Positions 8,188-17,929 of a stretch of DNA of 32,490 nucleotides are shown piece after piece. Position 1 is the stretch's first letter; every line of letters begins with the position of its first letter. The stretch comes from Pelomonas sp. KK5 (GTDB taxonomy: Bacteria; Pseudomonadota; Gammaproteobacteria; Burkholderiales; Burkholderiaceae_C): the NCBI RefSeq assembly GCF_001984095.1, contig NZ_LYVQ01000057.1:1-32490 (forward strand). Direction: 5' to 3'. A program made the translations under genes and the position numbers. Under the pieces are notes generated by a model. It searched no databases. It worked only from the letters and a program-made list of their open reading frames with translations, and had not been told where the DNA came from.

Positions 8188-9411
8188 ATGAAGCAATTCA
8201 AAGTAATCGCCGCCGCTGCCGCCCTGGCGCTGAGCGCAGGCGCCCAGGCCCAGAAGGCCGAAGTCATCCACTGGTGGACCTCCGGCGGCGAGTCCGCCGC
8301 CGTGAAGGAACTGGCGGCCGCCTACACCAAGGCCGGCGGCACCTGGGTTGACAACGCCGTGGCCGGCGCCGACAACGCGCGCGCCGCGATCAACTCGCGC
8401 GTGGCCGGCGGCAACCCGCCCACCGCTGCGCAGTTCAACACCTCGCAGCAGTACCACGACCTGATCAACGAAGGCCTGCTGAACGACGTGGACGCCGTCG
8501 CGGCCAAGGAAGGCTGGGACAAGATCCTGCCGAAGCCGGTGATCGACTCGATCAAGATCAAGGGCCACTACTACGCGGTGCCGGTCAACATCCACAACCC
8601 GACCTGGTTCTGGTACTCCAAGGCGGCGCTGGAGAAGGCCGGCGTCAAGGGCGAGCCCAAGACCATCGACGAGTTCTTCGCCGCGCTGGACAAGCTCAAG
8701 GCCGCCGGCCTGGTGCCGCTGGCCCTGGGTGGCCAGGCCTGGCAGGAATGGATCACCTTCTACGGCATCCTGCTGCACGTCGGCGGCACCGAGACCTACC
8801 TGAAGTTCTTCAAGGACCATGACCCCGCCGTCGTCAACACGCCCAACTTCAAGAAGGCGATGACCACGCTGAAGAAGCTGCACGACTACGTGGACGCCGG
8901 CTCGCCGGGCCGCAACTGGAACGACGCCACCGCCATGGTCATCACCGGCAAGGCCGGCTTCCAGATCATGGGCGACTGGGCCAAGGGCGAGTTCGCCAAC
9001 GCCAAGCAGACGGCCGGCAAGGAATACGGCTGCTTCGCCGGCTTCGGCGCCAGCGCCCCGTACATGGTGGCCGGCGACGTCTTCGTGTTCCCGAAGACCA
9101 GCGACAAGGCCGCCATCGGCGCGCAGCAAAAGCTGGCCGCCGTGTTCACCGCGCCGGACACGCAGGTCGCCTTCAACGCGAAGAAGGGCTCGATCCCGAT
9201 CCGCACCGACGTCGACACCAGCAAGATGGACATCTGCTCGCAGGCCGGCGTGGCCGCGATGAAGACGGCCTCGCGCCAGGTCGCCAACCCCGACGCGCTG
9301 ATGCCGCCGGACATGGTCGGCGCCGTGACCGACATCGTCAGCAAGTTCTGGAACAGCAACCAGTCCGTGGACGATGTGTCCAAGGCGCTGGCCGGTGCAC
9401 TGAAGAAGTAA
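8188..9411 (+). CDS. Sugar ABC transporter substrate-binding protein (GtsA-like)
   Basis: This 407-residue periplasmic binding protein belongs to the family 1 extracellular solute-binding proteins. A signal peptide with cleavage AQA|Q at residues 21/22 precedes a mature start with the HWWTSGGE segment seen in glucose/oligosaccharide binders of the GtsA type. Trp-rich patches (NPTWFWYSK, GQAWQEW) suit sugar stacking. GGAG lies seven bases before the ATG. Position after a beta-glucosidase suggests glucose, cellobiose or another beta-glucoside as ligand. Family resemblance alone favours glucose/mannose, so the exact sugar is open. A long, hairpin-rich gap separates it from the permease genes, as expected when the binding protein is made in excess. 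Confidence 0.93.
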   Translation: MKQFKVIAAAAALALSAGAQAQKAEVIHWWTSGGESAAVKELAAAYTKAGGTWVDNAVAGADNARAAINSRVAGGNPPTAAQFNTSQQYHDLINEGLLNDVDAVAAKEGWDKILPKPVIDSIKIKGHYYAVPVNIHNPTWFWYSKAALEKAGVKGEPKTIDEFFAALDKLKAAGLVPLALGGQAWQEWITFYGILLHVGGTETYLKFFKDHDPAVVNTPNFKKAMTTLKKLHDYVDAGSPGRNWNDATAMVITGKAGFQIMGDWAKGEFANAKQTAGKEYGCFAGFGASAPYMVAGDVFVFPKTSDKAAIGAQQKLAAVFTAPDTQVAFNAKKGSIPIRTDVDTSKMDICSQAGVAAMKTASRQVANPDALMPPDMVGAVTDIVSKFWNSNQSVDDVSKALAGALKK

Positions 9412-9620
9412 ACGTGAGCCCCCGCCCGGCACTGCGGCGCTGAACGCGCGCAGCGCCGGTCGGTCCCCCGAGGGGGCGCCGATTGCCCGGGCATCGAGCC
9501 CGGGGCAACATCGGCATGCCGGCCGGCTTGGGAGCCGCCCGGCGCTCGGCCGCAACAGCCAGGCCCACGCGACGCTCCTGCCGCGTGGCCGCATGGAAGT
9601 CTGAAGTACCAGGAGGCCTT
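9412..9620 (+). promoter_or_regulatory. Hairpin-rich intercistronic region between binding protein and permease genes
   Basis: These 209 bases hold at least three inverted repeats. CGGCGCTG/CAGCGCCG is a perfect 8-base stem at 9435-9442 and 9451-9458. CCCCC/GGGGG lies at 9465-9476 with a very short loop. TTGCCCGGGC pairs with GCCCGGGGCAA at 9483-9508 with one bulged G. No U-tract follows, so they are unlikely to be full intrinsic terminators. They may stabilise the upstream mRNA 3' end or lower downstream expression, as known for the malE-malF gap of E. coli. The block also resembles GC-rich dispersed intergenic repeats of Burkholderiales; that is an impression from memory. Confidence 0.6.
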
Positions 9621-10562
9621 ATGGCCAGTACCACCCTGCCCGGGCCTTCGCCCCGCGCTGCCGGCAAGCCGGCCCGCGGGGCCAGCCTGTGGCGTTCCCT
9701 TCCCGCCCAGATCGCGCTGCTGCCGATGGCCGTCACCGTGCTGGTGGTCTACATCGGCACGCTGTTCTGGTCGGCCCGCATCTCGGTCAGCAGCTCCAAG
9801 GTCTTCCCGCGCGACGACTTCGTCGGCCTCTCCCAGTACGAGAAGCTGTTCGAGAACGAGCGCTGGGCCATCTCGCTGAACCACCTGCTGATCTTCGGCG
9901 TGCTCTTCGTCGGCGCCTGCCTGGTGCTGGGTTTCCTGCTCGCCGTCTTCCTCGACCAGCGCATCCGCGGCGAGGACGTGCTGCGCACGATCTTCCTGTA
10001 CCCGTATGCGATGTCCTTCGTCGCCACCGGCCTGGTCTGGCAGTGGATGCTCAATCCGCAGCTGGGCATCCAGGCGACGGTGCGCGCCCTGGGCTTCCCC
10101 GAGTTCACCTTCGACTGGATCGTCAACCAGCGGTTCGTGCTGTACACGATCGTCATCGCCGCCGTCTGGCAGGCCTCGGGCCTGGTGATGGCGGTGCTGC
10201 TGGCCGGCCTGCGCGGCGTGGACGAGTCGCTGTGGCATGCCGCCCGCATCGACGGCGTGCCGCGCTGGCGCTACTACCTGTCCATCGTGATGCCGCAGCT
10301 GGCGCCGGCTTTCGGCACCTCCTTCGTGCTGCTGGCGGTGGGCGTGGTCAAGGTCTTCGACGTGGTCGTGGCGATGACGCAGGGCGGCCCGGGCGATGCG
10401 TCCGAGGTGCCGGCCAAGTTCATCTACGACTACCTGTTCAACCGTGCCAATATCGGGCTGGCATCCGCCGCCTCGACCGTGATGCTGCTGACCGTGCTGG
10501 CCCTGCTGCTGCCCTGGTGGTATGCCCGCGCGATGAAAGCGAAGAAGGAGGCGCAGCGATGA
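9621..10562 (+). CDS. Sugar ABC transporter permease (MalF/UgpA-like)
   Basis: This 313-residue integral membrane subunit has about six transmembrane helices. The cytoplasmic EAA loop reads WHAARIDGVPRWRYYLSIVMPQL, the coupling helix that docks on the ATPase. The last segments (FGTSFVLLAVGVVKVFDVVVAMTQGGPG) are typical of the MalF/UgpA side of the CUT1 subfamily. The start at 9621 is fixed by AGGAGG four bases upstream; the frame is open further up through the hairpin region but without signals. The stop overlaps the next permease start in an ATGA. With its partner it forms the inner-membrane channel for the sugar delivered by the binding protein. Confidence 0.93.
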   Translation: MASTTLPGPSPRAAGKPARGASLWRSLPAQIALLPMAVTVLVVYIGTLFWSARISVSSSKVFPRDDFVGLSQYEKLFENERWAISLNHLLIFGVLFVGACLVLGFLLAVFLDQRIRGEDVLRTIFLYPYAMSFVATGLVWQWMLNPQLGIQATVRALGFPEFTFDWIVNQRFVLYTIVIAAVWQASGLVMAVLLAGLRGVDESLWHAARIDGVPRWRYYLSIVMPQLAPAFGTSFVLLAVGVVKVFDVVVAMTQGGPGDASEVPAKFIYDYLFNRANIGLASAASTVMLLTVLALLLPWWYARAMKAKKEAQR

Positions 10563-11476
10563 GTACCGTCATGCAAGCTCCTGTGTCCCTGCGATCGAAG
10601 TCCACCGCGGCGAAGAAGAAGCGCAGCGCCTTCACGCCCGCGCGGCTGGGCCTCTATGCGCTGCTGGTCACCTCGGCGATCTTCTTCCTGATCCCGCTGT
10701 ACGTGATGGTCACCACCTCGCTGAAGCCGATGGAGGAGATCCGCCTGGGCAACCTGTTCGCGCTGCCGGGCAAGCCCAGCTTCGACGCCTGGATCGAGGC
10801 CTGGTCCAGCGCCTGCACGGGCCTGGAGTGCCAGGGCATCCAGGTCGGCTTCTGGAACTCGGTGAAGATCGTCGTGCCCAGCACGCTGATCTCGATCTTC
10901 TTCGGCGCGCTGAACGGCTACGCCCTCTCCTTCTGGCGCGTGCGCTGGGCCGGCTGGCTGTTCGGCGTGCTGATGTTCGGCGCCTTCGTGCCCTACCAGG
11001 TGATGCTCTATCCGCTGGTGCGCGTCTCGGCGATGCTGGGCATCTTCGGCTCGCTGACCGGCATCGTGCTGATCCACACGGTCTTCGGCATGCCGGTGAT
11101 GACCCTCCTGTTCCGCAACTACTACGCCGGCGTGCCGGTGGAGCTGTTCAAGGCGGCGCGCATCGACGGCGGCGGCTTCTGGCGCATCTTCTTCCAGCTG
11201 ATGCTGCCGATGTCCCTGCCCATCATCGCTGTGGCCGTGATCATGCAGCTCACCAATATCTGGAACGACTTCCTGCTGGGCCTGGTCTTCGCCGGCCGCG
11301 AGAACCTGCCGATGACGGTGCAGCTCAACAACGTCATCAACACCACCACCGGCGAGCGCCTCTACAACGTCAACATGGCCGCCACCATCCTCACCTCGCT
11401 GGTGCCGCTGACCATCTACCTGCTGTCGGGCCGCTGGTTCGTGCGCGGCATCTCCGCAGGCGCAGTGAAAGGTTGA
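10559..11476 (+). CDS. Sugar ABC transporter permease (MalG/UgpE-like)
   Basis: This 305-residue second permease subunit has a basic N-terminal tail of about 25 residues before the first membrane helix (LGLYALLVTSAIFFLIPLYVMV). The MalG-type EAA loop reads FKAARIDGGGFWRIFFQLMLPMS, followed by the TNIWNDFLLGLVFA segment that is highly conserved in carbohydrate-uptake permeases. Translation is coupled to the first permease by a 4-base ATGA overlap at 10559-10562. It pairs with that protein in the membrane. The ATPase gene starts five bases after its stop, so stoichiometric expression of the three is likely. Confidence 0.93.
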   Translation: MSTVMQAPVSLRSKSTAAKKKRSAFTPARLGLYALLVTSAIFFLIPLYVMVTTSLKPMEEIRLGNLFALPGKPSFDAWIEAWSSACTGLECQGIQVGFWNSVKIVVPSTLISIFFGALNGYALSFWRVRWAGWLFGVLMFGAFVPYQVMLYPLVRVSAMLGIFGSLTGIVLIHTVFGMPVMTLLFRNYYAGVPVELFKAARIDGGGFWRIFFQLMLPMSLPIIAVAVIMQLTNIWNDFLLGLVFAGRENLPMTVQLNNVINTTTGERLYNVNMAATILTSLVPLTIYLLSGRWFVRGISAGAVKG

Positions 11477-11481
11477 TTGAA

Positions 11482-12570
<1,089 letters not shown>

Positions 12571-12577
12571 AAACCCG

Positions 12578-13621
12578 ATGGCCACCATCAAGGACGTCGC
12601 CCGCCTCGCGGGCGTCGGGGTCGGCACCGCCTCGCGGGCGATCTCGGGCAACGGCTCGGTCTCGGCCGATGCGCTGGCGCGCGTCAACGAGGCGGTGGCA
12701 GCGCTGAACTTCAAGCCCTCGACGACGGCGCGCGCGCTGTCCACGCGCTCCGCGGGCATGATCGGCATCTACGTGCCCGATTTCGCCGGCGACTTCTACG
12801 GCCCGATCCTGCACTGCGTGGACCGCGAGCTGCGCGGCGCCAGCCGCCACATGGTGGCGGCCAACGGCTGCGGGCCGGCCGACATCTCGATCGACGACAT
12901 GGAGGCGCACCGCCAGCAGGCGCTGGACGGCATCGAGTTCCTGATCGAGCGCCAGGTCGACGGCCTGCTGGTGATGGGCGACGCGCTGACCGACGCCGAC
13001 TGCGACGGCCTGTGGGCCCGCATGCCGCGCCTGGTGCTGCTGAACCAGACCAGCCCGTCCAACCTGCTGCACTGCTTCAGCAGCGACCATGAACTGGCCG
13101 GCCGCCTGGCCGCGCGCGCCCTGCTCTCCAAGGGCCACCGCGAGATCGCCTGCATCTCGGGCCTGCAGTACGCGCACGACAACGCCTCGCGGATGGCCGG
13201 CTTCCATGCCGAGCTGGCGCTGCATGGCGTGAAGATCCCCAAGAGCCGCCAGATGATCGGCGACTTCAGCTTCGACGGCGGCCACGCGGCGGCGAAGAAG
13301 CTGCTCAAGAAGGGCATCAACTTCAGTGCCGTCTTCTGCGCCAACGACATGATGGCGATGGCGCTGATCTCCTGCTTCGGCCATGCCGGCGTGCGCGTGC
13401 CGGAGGAGGTGTCCGTGATGGGCTTCGACGACAGCGCGCTGGCCCGCTACACGCACCCGCGCCTGACGACGATCCGCATCCCGATCCAGCGCACCACGAT
13501 CAGCGGCTGCCGCTTCCTGCTGAACCAGTGCTACGGCCTTGCCTTGCCGGTGGAGCGGGAGTTCCCGCCGGAGGTGGTGTGGCGGGAGTCGGTGGTGGAC
13601 GGGCCTTACCTCACAGCCTGA
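12578..13621 (+). CDS. LacI family transcriptional regulator of the beta-glucoside operon
   Basis: This 347-residue regulator has a helix-turn-helix at residues 3-24 ([20 protein letters not shown]) and a hinge helix around 46-56 ([10 protein letters not shown]). A periplasmic-binding-protein-like sugar domain follows, starting MIGIYVPDF and including [12 protein letters not shown] and VSVMGFDDS. It begins seven bases after the ATPase stop, with only a weak ribosome binding site, so it is probably made at a low level by read-through translation. As last gene of the operon it would repress its own transcript through the operator at 6735-6750 and release it on binding glucose or a beta-glucoside. 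Its stop overlaps the convergent chemoreceptor gene by 11 bases. Confidence 0.93.
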   Translation: MATIKDVARLAGVGVGTASRAISGNGSVSADALARVNEAVAALNFKPSTTARALSTRSAGMIGIYVPDFAGDFYGPILHCVDRELRGASRHMVAANGCGPADISIDDMEAHRQQALDGIEFLIERQVDGLLVMGDALTDADCDGLWARMPRLVLLNQTSPSNLLHCFSSDHELAGRLAARALLSKGHREIACISGLQYAHDNASRMAGFHAELALHGVKIPKSRQMIGDFSFDGGHAAAKKLLKKGINFSAVFCANDMMAMALISCFGHAGVRVPEEVSVMGFDDSALARYTHPRLTTIRIPIQRTTISGCRFLLNQCYGLALPVEREFPPEVVWRESVVDGPYLTA

Positions 13622-15158
13622 ACACCGCCACCGTCTGCGCCAGGCTCGCCGCCTGGTGCTTCAGGCTCTCCGCCGCCGCGGCGCTCTGCTCCACCAGCGC
13701 CGCGTTCTGCTGCGTCACCTGGTCGAGCTGGTTCACTGCATCGCCGATCTGGCCGATGCCGCTGCTCTGTTCGACGCTGGCGGCGCTGATCTCGCTGATC
13801 AGGTCGTTGACCCGCTTCACCTGCGAGACGATCTCGTTCATCGACTGCCCGGCCTCGTTGACCAGGCGCGAACCGGCATCCACCTTCTCCACGCTGCTGC
13901 CGATCAGCATCTTGATCTCCTTGGCGGCCTGGGCCGAGCGCTGGGCCAGACCGCGCACCTCCGAGGCCACCACCGCGAAGCCGCGGCCCTGCTCGCCGGC
14001 CCGCGCCGCCTCGACGGCCGCGTTCAGCGCCAGGATGTTGGTCTGGAAGGCGATGCCGTCGATCACGCCGATGATGTCCACGACCTTGCGGCTGCTCGCG
14101 CTGATCTCGCCCATCGTGGCCACCACCTGCTCCACCACGCGGCCGCCCTGCATCGCCGCCGACGAGGCGCTGCCCGCGAGCTGTGCCGCCTGGCGGGCGG
14201 TGTCGGCGTTCTGGTTGACGGTGGCGGTCAGCTGCTCCATCGAGGCCGCCGTTTCCTCCAGGTTGCTCGCCTGCTCCTCGGTGCGCTGGCTCAGGTCCGC
14301 ATTGCCGGTGGCGATCTCGGCCGAGCCGTGGGCGATCGAATCGGAGCTGTGGCGCACCTGCGTGACGATCTCCACCAGGCTGCCGTTCATCTTCTTCAGT
14401 GCACCAAGCAACTGGCCGGTCTCGTCCTGGCTGTCGATGGACACGTTCGAGGTCAGGTCCCCCGAGGCGACCGTCTCCGCGACGGTGACGGCCCGCGCGA
14501 TCGGGCCGGTGATCGAGCGGGTGATCACCAGCGCAAGCACCGCGCCGATCGCGATCGCCACCACAAGCAGCGTCACCACCGCCCAGCGCGTCTGCTCGAA
14601 GGCGGCCTGCGAGTCCTTGTAGGCCGCGTCGCCGCCCTGGGTCTGGAACTCCACGTCCTTGGACAGCGTATCCATCACCGCATTGAACGGCGTCAGCCCC
14701 TTGTCGTACTGCGCCTTGCCGGCGGCATCGAAGTTGGCGTCCTCGTGCTTCAGCGCCACCAGCGCGCTGACGTTGGCGAAGTAGTCCGCCTGCGCGGCCT
14801 GGATCGCCGTCTCGTACTTGCGCTCCTCGTCGGTGGCGACGGTCGCGGCATAGCGCTTCCAGGCTTCCTGGGCCTTGGCCTTCAGGTCTTCGACGCGCTT
14901 GATCTGCGGGTTGTACTTCTCGGGGTCGCCGGACATCACGAAGCGCGCCTCGGCGCGGCGGATCGAGGACATCACGCCCTGGTACTCGCCCAGCGCGCGC
15001 ATGGCCGGCAGCCAGTTGGTGGCCATGTCGGTGGTCGAGTCGTTGACCTTGCCGATGCGGTTCACGGAGAAGACTCCGAGCACCAGTGCCAGCACAAGGA
15101 CGGCAGCGAAACCCAGCAGCAGCCGGGGGCCGATCTTCAATCGGGTCAGGGCGTTCAT
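13611..15158 (-). CDS. Methyl-accepting chemotaxis protein
   Basis: This is a 515-residue transmembrane chemoreceptor. TM1 spans about residues 11-30. A periplasmic four-helix-bundle (4HB) sensor runs to about 190, TM2 is 192-213, HAMP is about 214-266, and the signalling coiled coil follows with the conserved hairpin tip [37 protein letters not shown] at about 367-402. It clusters with CheA/CheW at the pole in other bacteria. The C-terminus (TVAVFRL) lacks the NWETF-type pentapeptide that tethers CheR. Its ligand is not evident. Proximity to a sugar operon is suggestive only, since the two are convergent. GAGGAG lies nine bases before the ATG and can be masked by the leader (see 15168-15213). 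Confidence 0.95.
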   Translation of the reverse strand: MNALTRLKIGPRLLLGFAAVLVLALVLGVFSVNRIGKVNDSTTDMATNWLPAMRALGEYQGVMSSIRRAEARFVMSGDPEKYNPQIKRVEDLKAKAQEAWKRYAATVATDEERKYETAIQAAQADYFANVSALVALKHEDANFDAAGKAQYDKGLTPFNAVMDTLSKDVEFQTQGGDAAYKDSQAAFEQTRWAVVTLLVVAIAIGAVLALVITRSITGPIARAVTVAETVASGDLTSNVSIDSQDETGQLLGALKKMNGSLVEIVTQVRHSSDSIAHGSAEIATGNADLSQRTEEQASNLEETAASMEQLTATVNQNADTARQAAQLAGSASSAAMQGGRVVEQVVATMGEISASSRKVVDIIGVIDGIAFQTNILALNAAVEAARAGEQGRGFAVVASEVRGLAQRSAQAAKEIKMLIGSSVEKVDAGSRLVNEAGQSMNEIVSQVKRVNDLISEISAASVEQSSGIGQIGDAVNQLDQVTQQNAALVEQSAAAAESLKHQAASLAQTVAVFRL

Positions 15159-15167
15159 GGCATTTGT

Positions 15168-15213
15168 CTCCTCGTGGTCCGGTCTCTGTGGATCCGGATC
15201 TCCCCGCGAGGAG
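15168..15213 (-). promoter_or_regulatory. Leader hairpin that can cover the chemoreceptor ribosome binding site
   Basis: On the minus strand the leader begins CTCCTCG (15213-15207) and ends CGAGGAG (15174-15168), a perfect 7-base inverted repeat. The second arm contains the Shine-Dalgarno sequence of the chemoreceptor gene. Between them TCCGG and CCGGA can form a nested 5-base stem, so the whole leader can fold as one two-storey hairpin. If the transcript starts upstream of 15213, translation would be restrained until the stem opens. Pairing is visible; regulation is inferred. Confidence 0.45.
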
Positions 15214-15277
15214 CCTACTGCAGGACGTGAAGATTTGATACCGGGAGAAATGGCCTGACCCCGCGCCTCATCCTGCG

Positions 15278-16528
15278 TCAGGCCCAGGGTCGCAGGCCCA
15301 TCTGCTGCTGGCCCAGCGGGCTCAGCTCATCGAGGGTGGCGCGGCCGGCGAAGCCCAGCTCGTAGTCTTCCGGCGCGAAATCCGGGCTGCTGCGCCCTTC
15401 AAGGAAGGCCGCCGCCTGGCGTTGCGCAAAGGCCTCGTTCTTGTGGCACCAGGGCGCGGCGCCGATGTAGATCACATTGCTGGGGCCGGTCCCGCCGTGC
15501 CGGTCCTCGACCGCATGGATCACGTCGCTGTGCCAGAAGATCGCATCGCCCGGCTCCATCACCGGGATCGACACGAGCCCCGCCAGCAGCGGCGCATGCC
15601 ACTGCGGCGAGGCGCCCAGCGCGCGGCCCGGCTGGGCGCCGCAGAGATCGCCCTCCGGCACGTCCGGCTGCAGCGCGCGCAGCAGCATCCACGGCGTGCT
15701 GGCGGCCACCGGCACCAGGCGCAGCGTGCCGTCGCCGGGGCCCTGGCGGCTCAGCGCGGTCCAGCCCTGGAAGGTGCGGAAGGCCGAGCAGACGGCGGGC
15801 GACGGGATCTCCTTCGTGGCGATCCGGTGCTCGGCGTCGAAGGGATCGAACGCCAGCGGGTCGCCCTCGAACACCTCGCGATAGAGCGGGCGGAAGCTCG
15901 GCTCGCACCAGCGCTCCACCGAGCCGCCGTCCGAGTGCGGGGACAGGCCCAGGCTGGCATCGCCGGGCTCGCGGCGGCGGATGCGGTCCGCGTAGTTGAA
16001 CTGTCGGTCGGGGTCGAAGAAGCGCCGGCCGTTCTTCTCGAAGGTCCACAGCCGGTTCAGCCAGGCACGGGTGGTGGCCTGGTTCGCGTGCTGGCGGGCC
16101 TCCATCTGCGGCTTCGACCAGTACAGGCTGTAGATCTGCGGCCTGCTGGAGGCGAGCGCGCTGAAGTACTTGTCGAGCCCGGCCTTGTCCTTCATCCGGT
16201 CGAGGTAGCCGACGGCGTCGATGTAACGCCCTACTTCAGCGTTCCAGGCCTCGGCCTGCGCGCGCTCGAAGACACCCCGCACGACGACGCAGCCGCGCCG
16301 CCTGATCCGTGCCTGCTGCTGCGGCGTCACCGTGCCGGCGGCCACGTCGGCGAAGGCCAGCTCGGGCACCGCCCCGCCGGCCGCCTGCTCCGCACGGATC
16401 GCGCTGACCTCGTCGTTCAGCGCTTCGCTCAGGCGCCCGAAGCGGCCGGCCAGATCGGGCACGCCGGCCCGCAACTCGCGCTGCGCCTCGGCGGTGGCGC
16501 GCGGCACATCGTTCATCCACTGCTGCAT
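15278..16528 (-). CDS. DUF1479 family protein, putative Fe(II)-dependent dioxygenase (YbiU-like)
   Basis: This 416-residue protein is close in length to E. coli YbiU and the DUF1479 family, which adopts the double-stranded beta-helix fold of Fe(II)/2-oxoglutarate dioxygenases. Candidate metal ligands are His198 and Asp200 in LSPHSDGGS and His338 in [12 protein letters not shown]. The start at 16528 has GGGAG seven bases upstream; a longer frame to 16888 runs antisense-like through the VOC gene in another phase and is ignored. It starts 28 bases after the VOC gene stop, so the two are probably co-transcribed. The substrate is unknown; an oxidative modification of a small metabolite is the family expectation. 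Confidence 0.85.
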   Translation of the reverse strand: MQQWMNDVPRATAEAQRELRAGVPDLAGRFGRLSEALNDEVSAIRAEQAAGGAVPELAFADVAAGTVTPQQQARIRRRGCVVVRGVFERAQAEAWNAEVGRYIDAVGYLDRMKDKAGLDKYFSALASSRPQIYSLYWSKPQMEARQHANQATTRAWLNRLWTFEKNGRRFFDPDRQFNYADRIRRREPGDASLGLSPHSDGGSVERWCEPSFRPLYREVFEGDPLAFDPFDAEHRIATKEIPSPAVCSAFRTFQGWTALSRQGPGDGTLRLVPVAASTPWMLLRALQPDVPEGDLCGAQPGRALGASPQWHAPLLAGLVSIPVMEPGDAIFWHSDVIHAVEDRHGGTGPSNVIYIGAAPWCHKNEAFAQRQAAAFLEGRSSPDFAPEDYELGFAGRATLDELSPLGQQQMGLRPWA

Positions 16529-16556
16529 GGCTTGCTCCCAGGCGTTGCGTGCTGGC

Positions 16557-16943
16557 TCAGGGCGCCTCGTGGCAGACCGCCTCGACGTTGTGGCCGTCCG
16601 GGTCCAGCACGAAGGCGCCGTAGTAGTTCGGATGGTAGTGCGGGCGCAGGCCGGGCGCACCGTTGTCGCCGCCGCCGGCGGCCAATGCGGCGCGGTGGAA
16701 GGCCTCGACCTTGGCGCGCGAATCGACGCGGAAGGCCACATGGATCGCCGGCCGGTTGGGCGTGCCGCGGCTGATCCAGAAGTCGGGCTTGGGCGGCTCG
16801 CCGAAGCCGGCCACGTCGGTGCTGCCGGTGACGGCGGCCGGGAACTCGGCCAGCAGCGCGTAGCCGATCGGCGCCAGCGCGGCGGCATAGAAGGCCTTGC
16901 TGCGCTCGAAGTCGCTGACGACGAGGCCGGTGTGGTCGATCAT
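16557..16943 (-). CDS. VOC (glyoxalase/bleomycin-resistance) family protein
   Basis: This 128-residue protein has one VOC domain built from paired beta-alpha-beta-beta-beta units. The first unit starts IDHTGLVVSDFERSKAFY, with His4 a metal-ligand candidate. The second has IHVAFRVDSRAKVEAFH and ends in YYGAFVLDPDGHNVEAVCH, the usual C-terminal Glu-bearing strand. AGGAGGG lies eight bases upstream of the ATG, a strong ribosome binding site. Members act as lyases, dioxygenases or binding proteins, so no reaction can be assigned. Its tight spacing to the DUF1479 dioxygenase suggests a shared substrate. Confidence 0.88.
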   Translation of the reverse strand: MIDHTGLVVSDFERSKAFYAAALAPIGYALLAEFPAAVTGSTDVAGFGEPPKPDFWISRGTPNRPAIHVAFRVDSRAKVEAFHRAALAAGGGDNGAPGLRPHYHPNYYGAFVLDPDGHNVEAVCHEAP

Positions 16944-17004
16944 GATCTATCCCTCCTGCGAGGCGGCCAGCATAAGCTGCCCGCCGCCCGAGGGCGAAAG
17001 CCAG

Positions 17005-17370
17005 TCAGGACTGGCGGGCGTCGACGTAGGCCCAGGCCGTCAGCCCCGAGGCCAGCGTCACCTCGGCGCGGCGATAGTCCTCGACCTCGTAGGCATCGGC
17101 GTGGGCCAGTTCGCCCGGGGTCACCTCGAGCACCGCGCCTTCGATGCGGTCCTCGGCGCTGCCGGTGTGCACGGCGATCGGATGGTGGGTCTTGCCGCTG
17201 GTGGCGACCACGGCGCTGTCGCGGATCGCCAGCTGCTCCAGCCGGTAGCCGGGCAACTGGTCCGCCTGGCCGTTCAGGCGGCGGCCGAAGGTGGCCAGCT
17301 GCACGCTTTCGAGCTGCAGCGTGCCGTAGGAGAAGAGGCGCTGCGTGGCCAGCATCGGGGAAGCGCTCAT
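17005..17370 (-). CDS. Gamma-glutamylcyclotransferase (AIG2-like) family protein
   Basis: This 121-residue protein has the family hallmark FSYGTLQ at residues 13-19, which binds the gamma-glutamyl group, and the DAYEVEDYRR segment holding the presumed catalytic Glu95. Family members cleave gamma-glutamyl amides, releasing 5-oxoproline, though many small bacterial ones are untested. The start codon overlaps the stop of the upstream sulfoxide reductase gene (ATGA at 17370-17367), so the two are translationally coupled. A second Met at codon 6 is possible. The pairing hints at a role in sulfur amino acid or glutathione turnover under oxidative stress. Confidence 0.85.
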   Translation of the reverse strand: MSASPMLATQRLFSYGTLQLESVQLATFGRRLNGQADQLPGYRLEQLAIRDSAVVATSGKTHHPIAVHTGSAEDRIEGAVLEVTPGELAHADAYEVEDYRRAEVTLASGLTAWAYVDARQS

Positions 17371-17876
17371 GGCCAGTCGGTCGCCTCGGCGAGCGCCGCC
17401 ACGGCGTCGGCGAAGCCGCGTGCATCCGCTTCGTCGAAGCGGGCCGGCAGCGGGCTGTCGAGGTCGAACACCGCACGCAGGCGGCCATCCACGACCACCG
17501 GCAGCACCAGCTCCGAGCGCGAGGCCGAGTCGCAGGCGATGTGGCCCGGGAAGGCGTGCACGTCCTCGACCCGCTGGATCTGCTGCGTGCGGGCGCAGGC
17601 GCCGCAGACGCCGCGGCTGAACGGGATGCGCACGCAGGCGACCTTGCCCTGGAACGGTCCCAGCACCAGTTCCTCGCCCTCGCGGGCCATGTAGAAACCG
17701 GCCCAGTTCAGCTGCGGCACGGCGCCGTACACCAGCGCGGAGAACTGCGCCAGGTTGGCCAGCCAGTCGCGCTCGCCGTGCAGCACGGCCTTCACCTGCG
17801 CCAGCAGCGTGGCGTAGGCCTCGTGCTTGGCCTGCGGGCTGGACATGTCCAGGGTGTCTGTCGTCTCGAAACTCAT
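17367..17876 (-). CDS. msrC: Free methionine-(R)-sulfoxide reductase (GAF domain)
   Basis: This 169-residue single-GAF-domain enzyme reduces free, not protein-bound, methionine-R-sulfoxide with thioredoxin as reductant. The three redox cysteines are Cys81 (GKVACVRIP), Cys91 (RGVCGAC) and Cys115 (GHIACDSASRSELV). Their spacing of 10 and 24 residues equals that of the E. coli enzyme as I recall it (Cys84, 94, 118). The start at 17876 is preferred; the frame is open 37 codons further up but reads antiphase through the NIPSNAP-like gene. Met11 is a possible later start. Its stop overlaps the next gene. Confidence 0.92.
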   Translation of the reverse strand: MSFETTDTLDMSSPQAKHEAYATLLAQVKAVLHGERDWLANLAQFSALVYGAVPQLNWAGFYMAREGEELVLGPFQGKVACVRIPFSRGVCGACARTQQIQRVEDVHAFPGHIACDSASRSELVLPVVVDGRLRAVFDLDSPLPARFDEADARGFADAVAALAEATDWP

Positions 17877-17929
17877 CGTGTGGCCTGATCTACCGGGACA
17901 GGCATTCTCGCCGGATCGGGTTCCGCGCC

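Noticed and set aside
13539-15230. Plus-strand open frame opposite the chemoreceptor
   Set aside because: The minus strand encodes a full chemoreceptor with HAMP and hairpin tip; the plus product is a His/Arg-rich shadow.
15159-15277. Possible flagellar sigma-28 promoter before the chemoreceptor
   Set aside because: I found no acceptable TAAA and GCCGATAA pair at the proper spacing.
15278-16888. Longer version of the DUF1479 protein starting at 16888
   Set aside because: The extra residues read the VOC gene in the wrong phase, and a good ribosome binding site precedes 16528.
16985-16996. CGCCCGAGGGCG hairpin between the cyclotransferase-like and VOC genes as a terminator
   Set aside because: The loop is only two bases and no U-tract follows on the minus strand.
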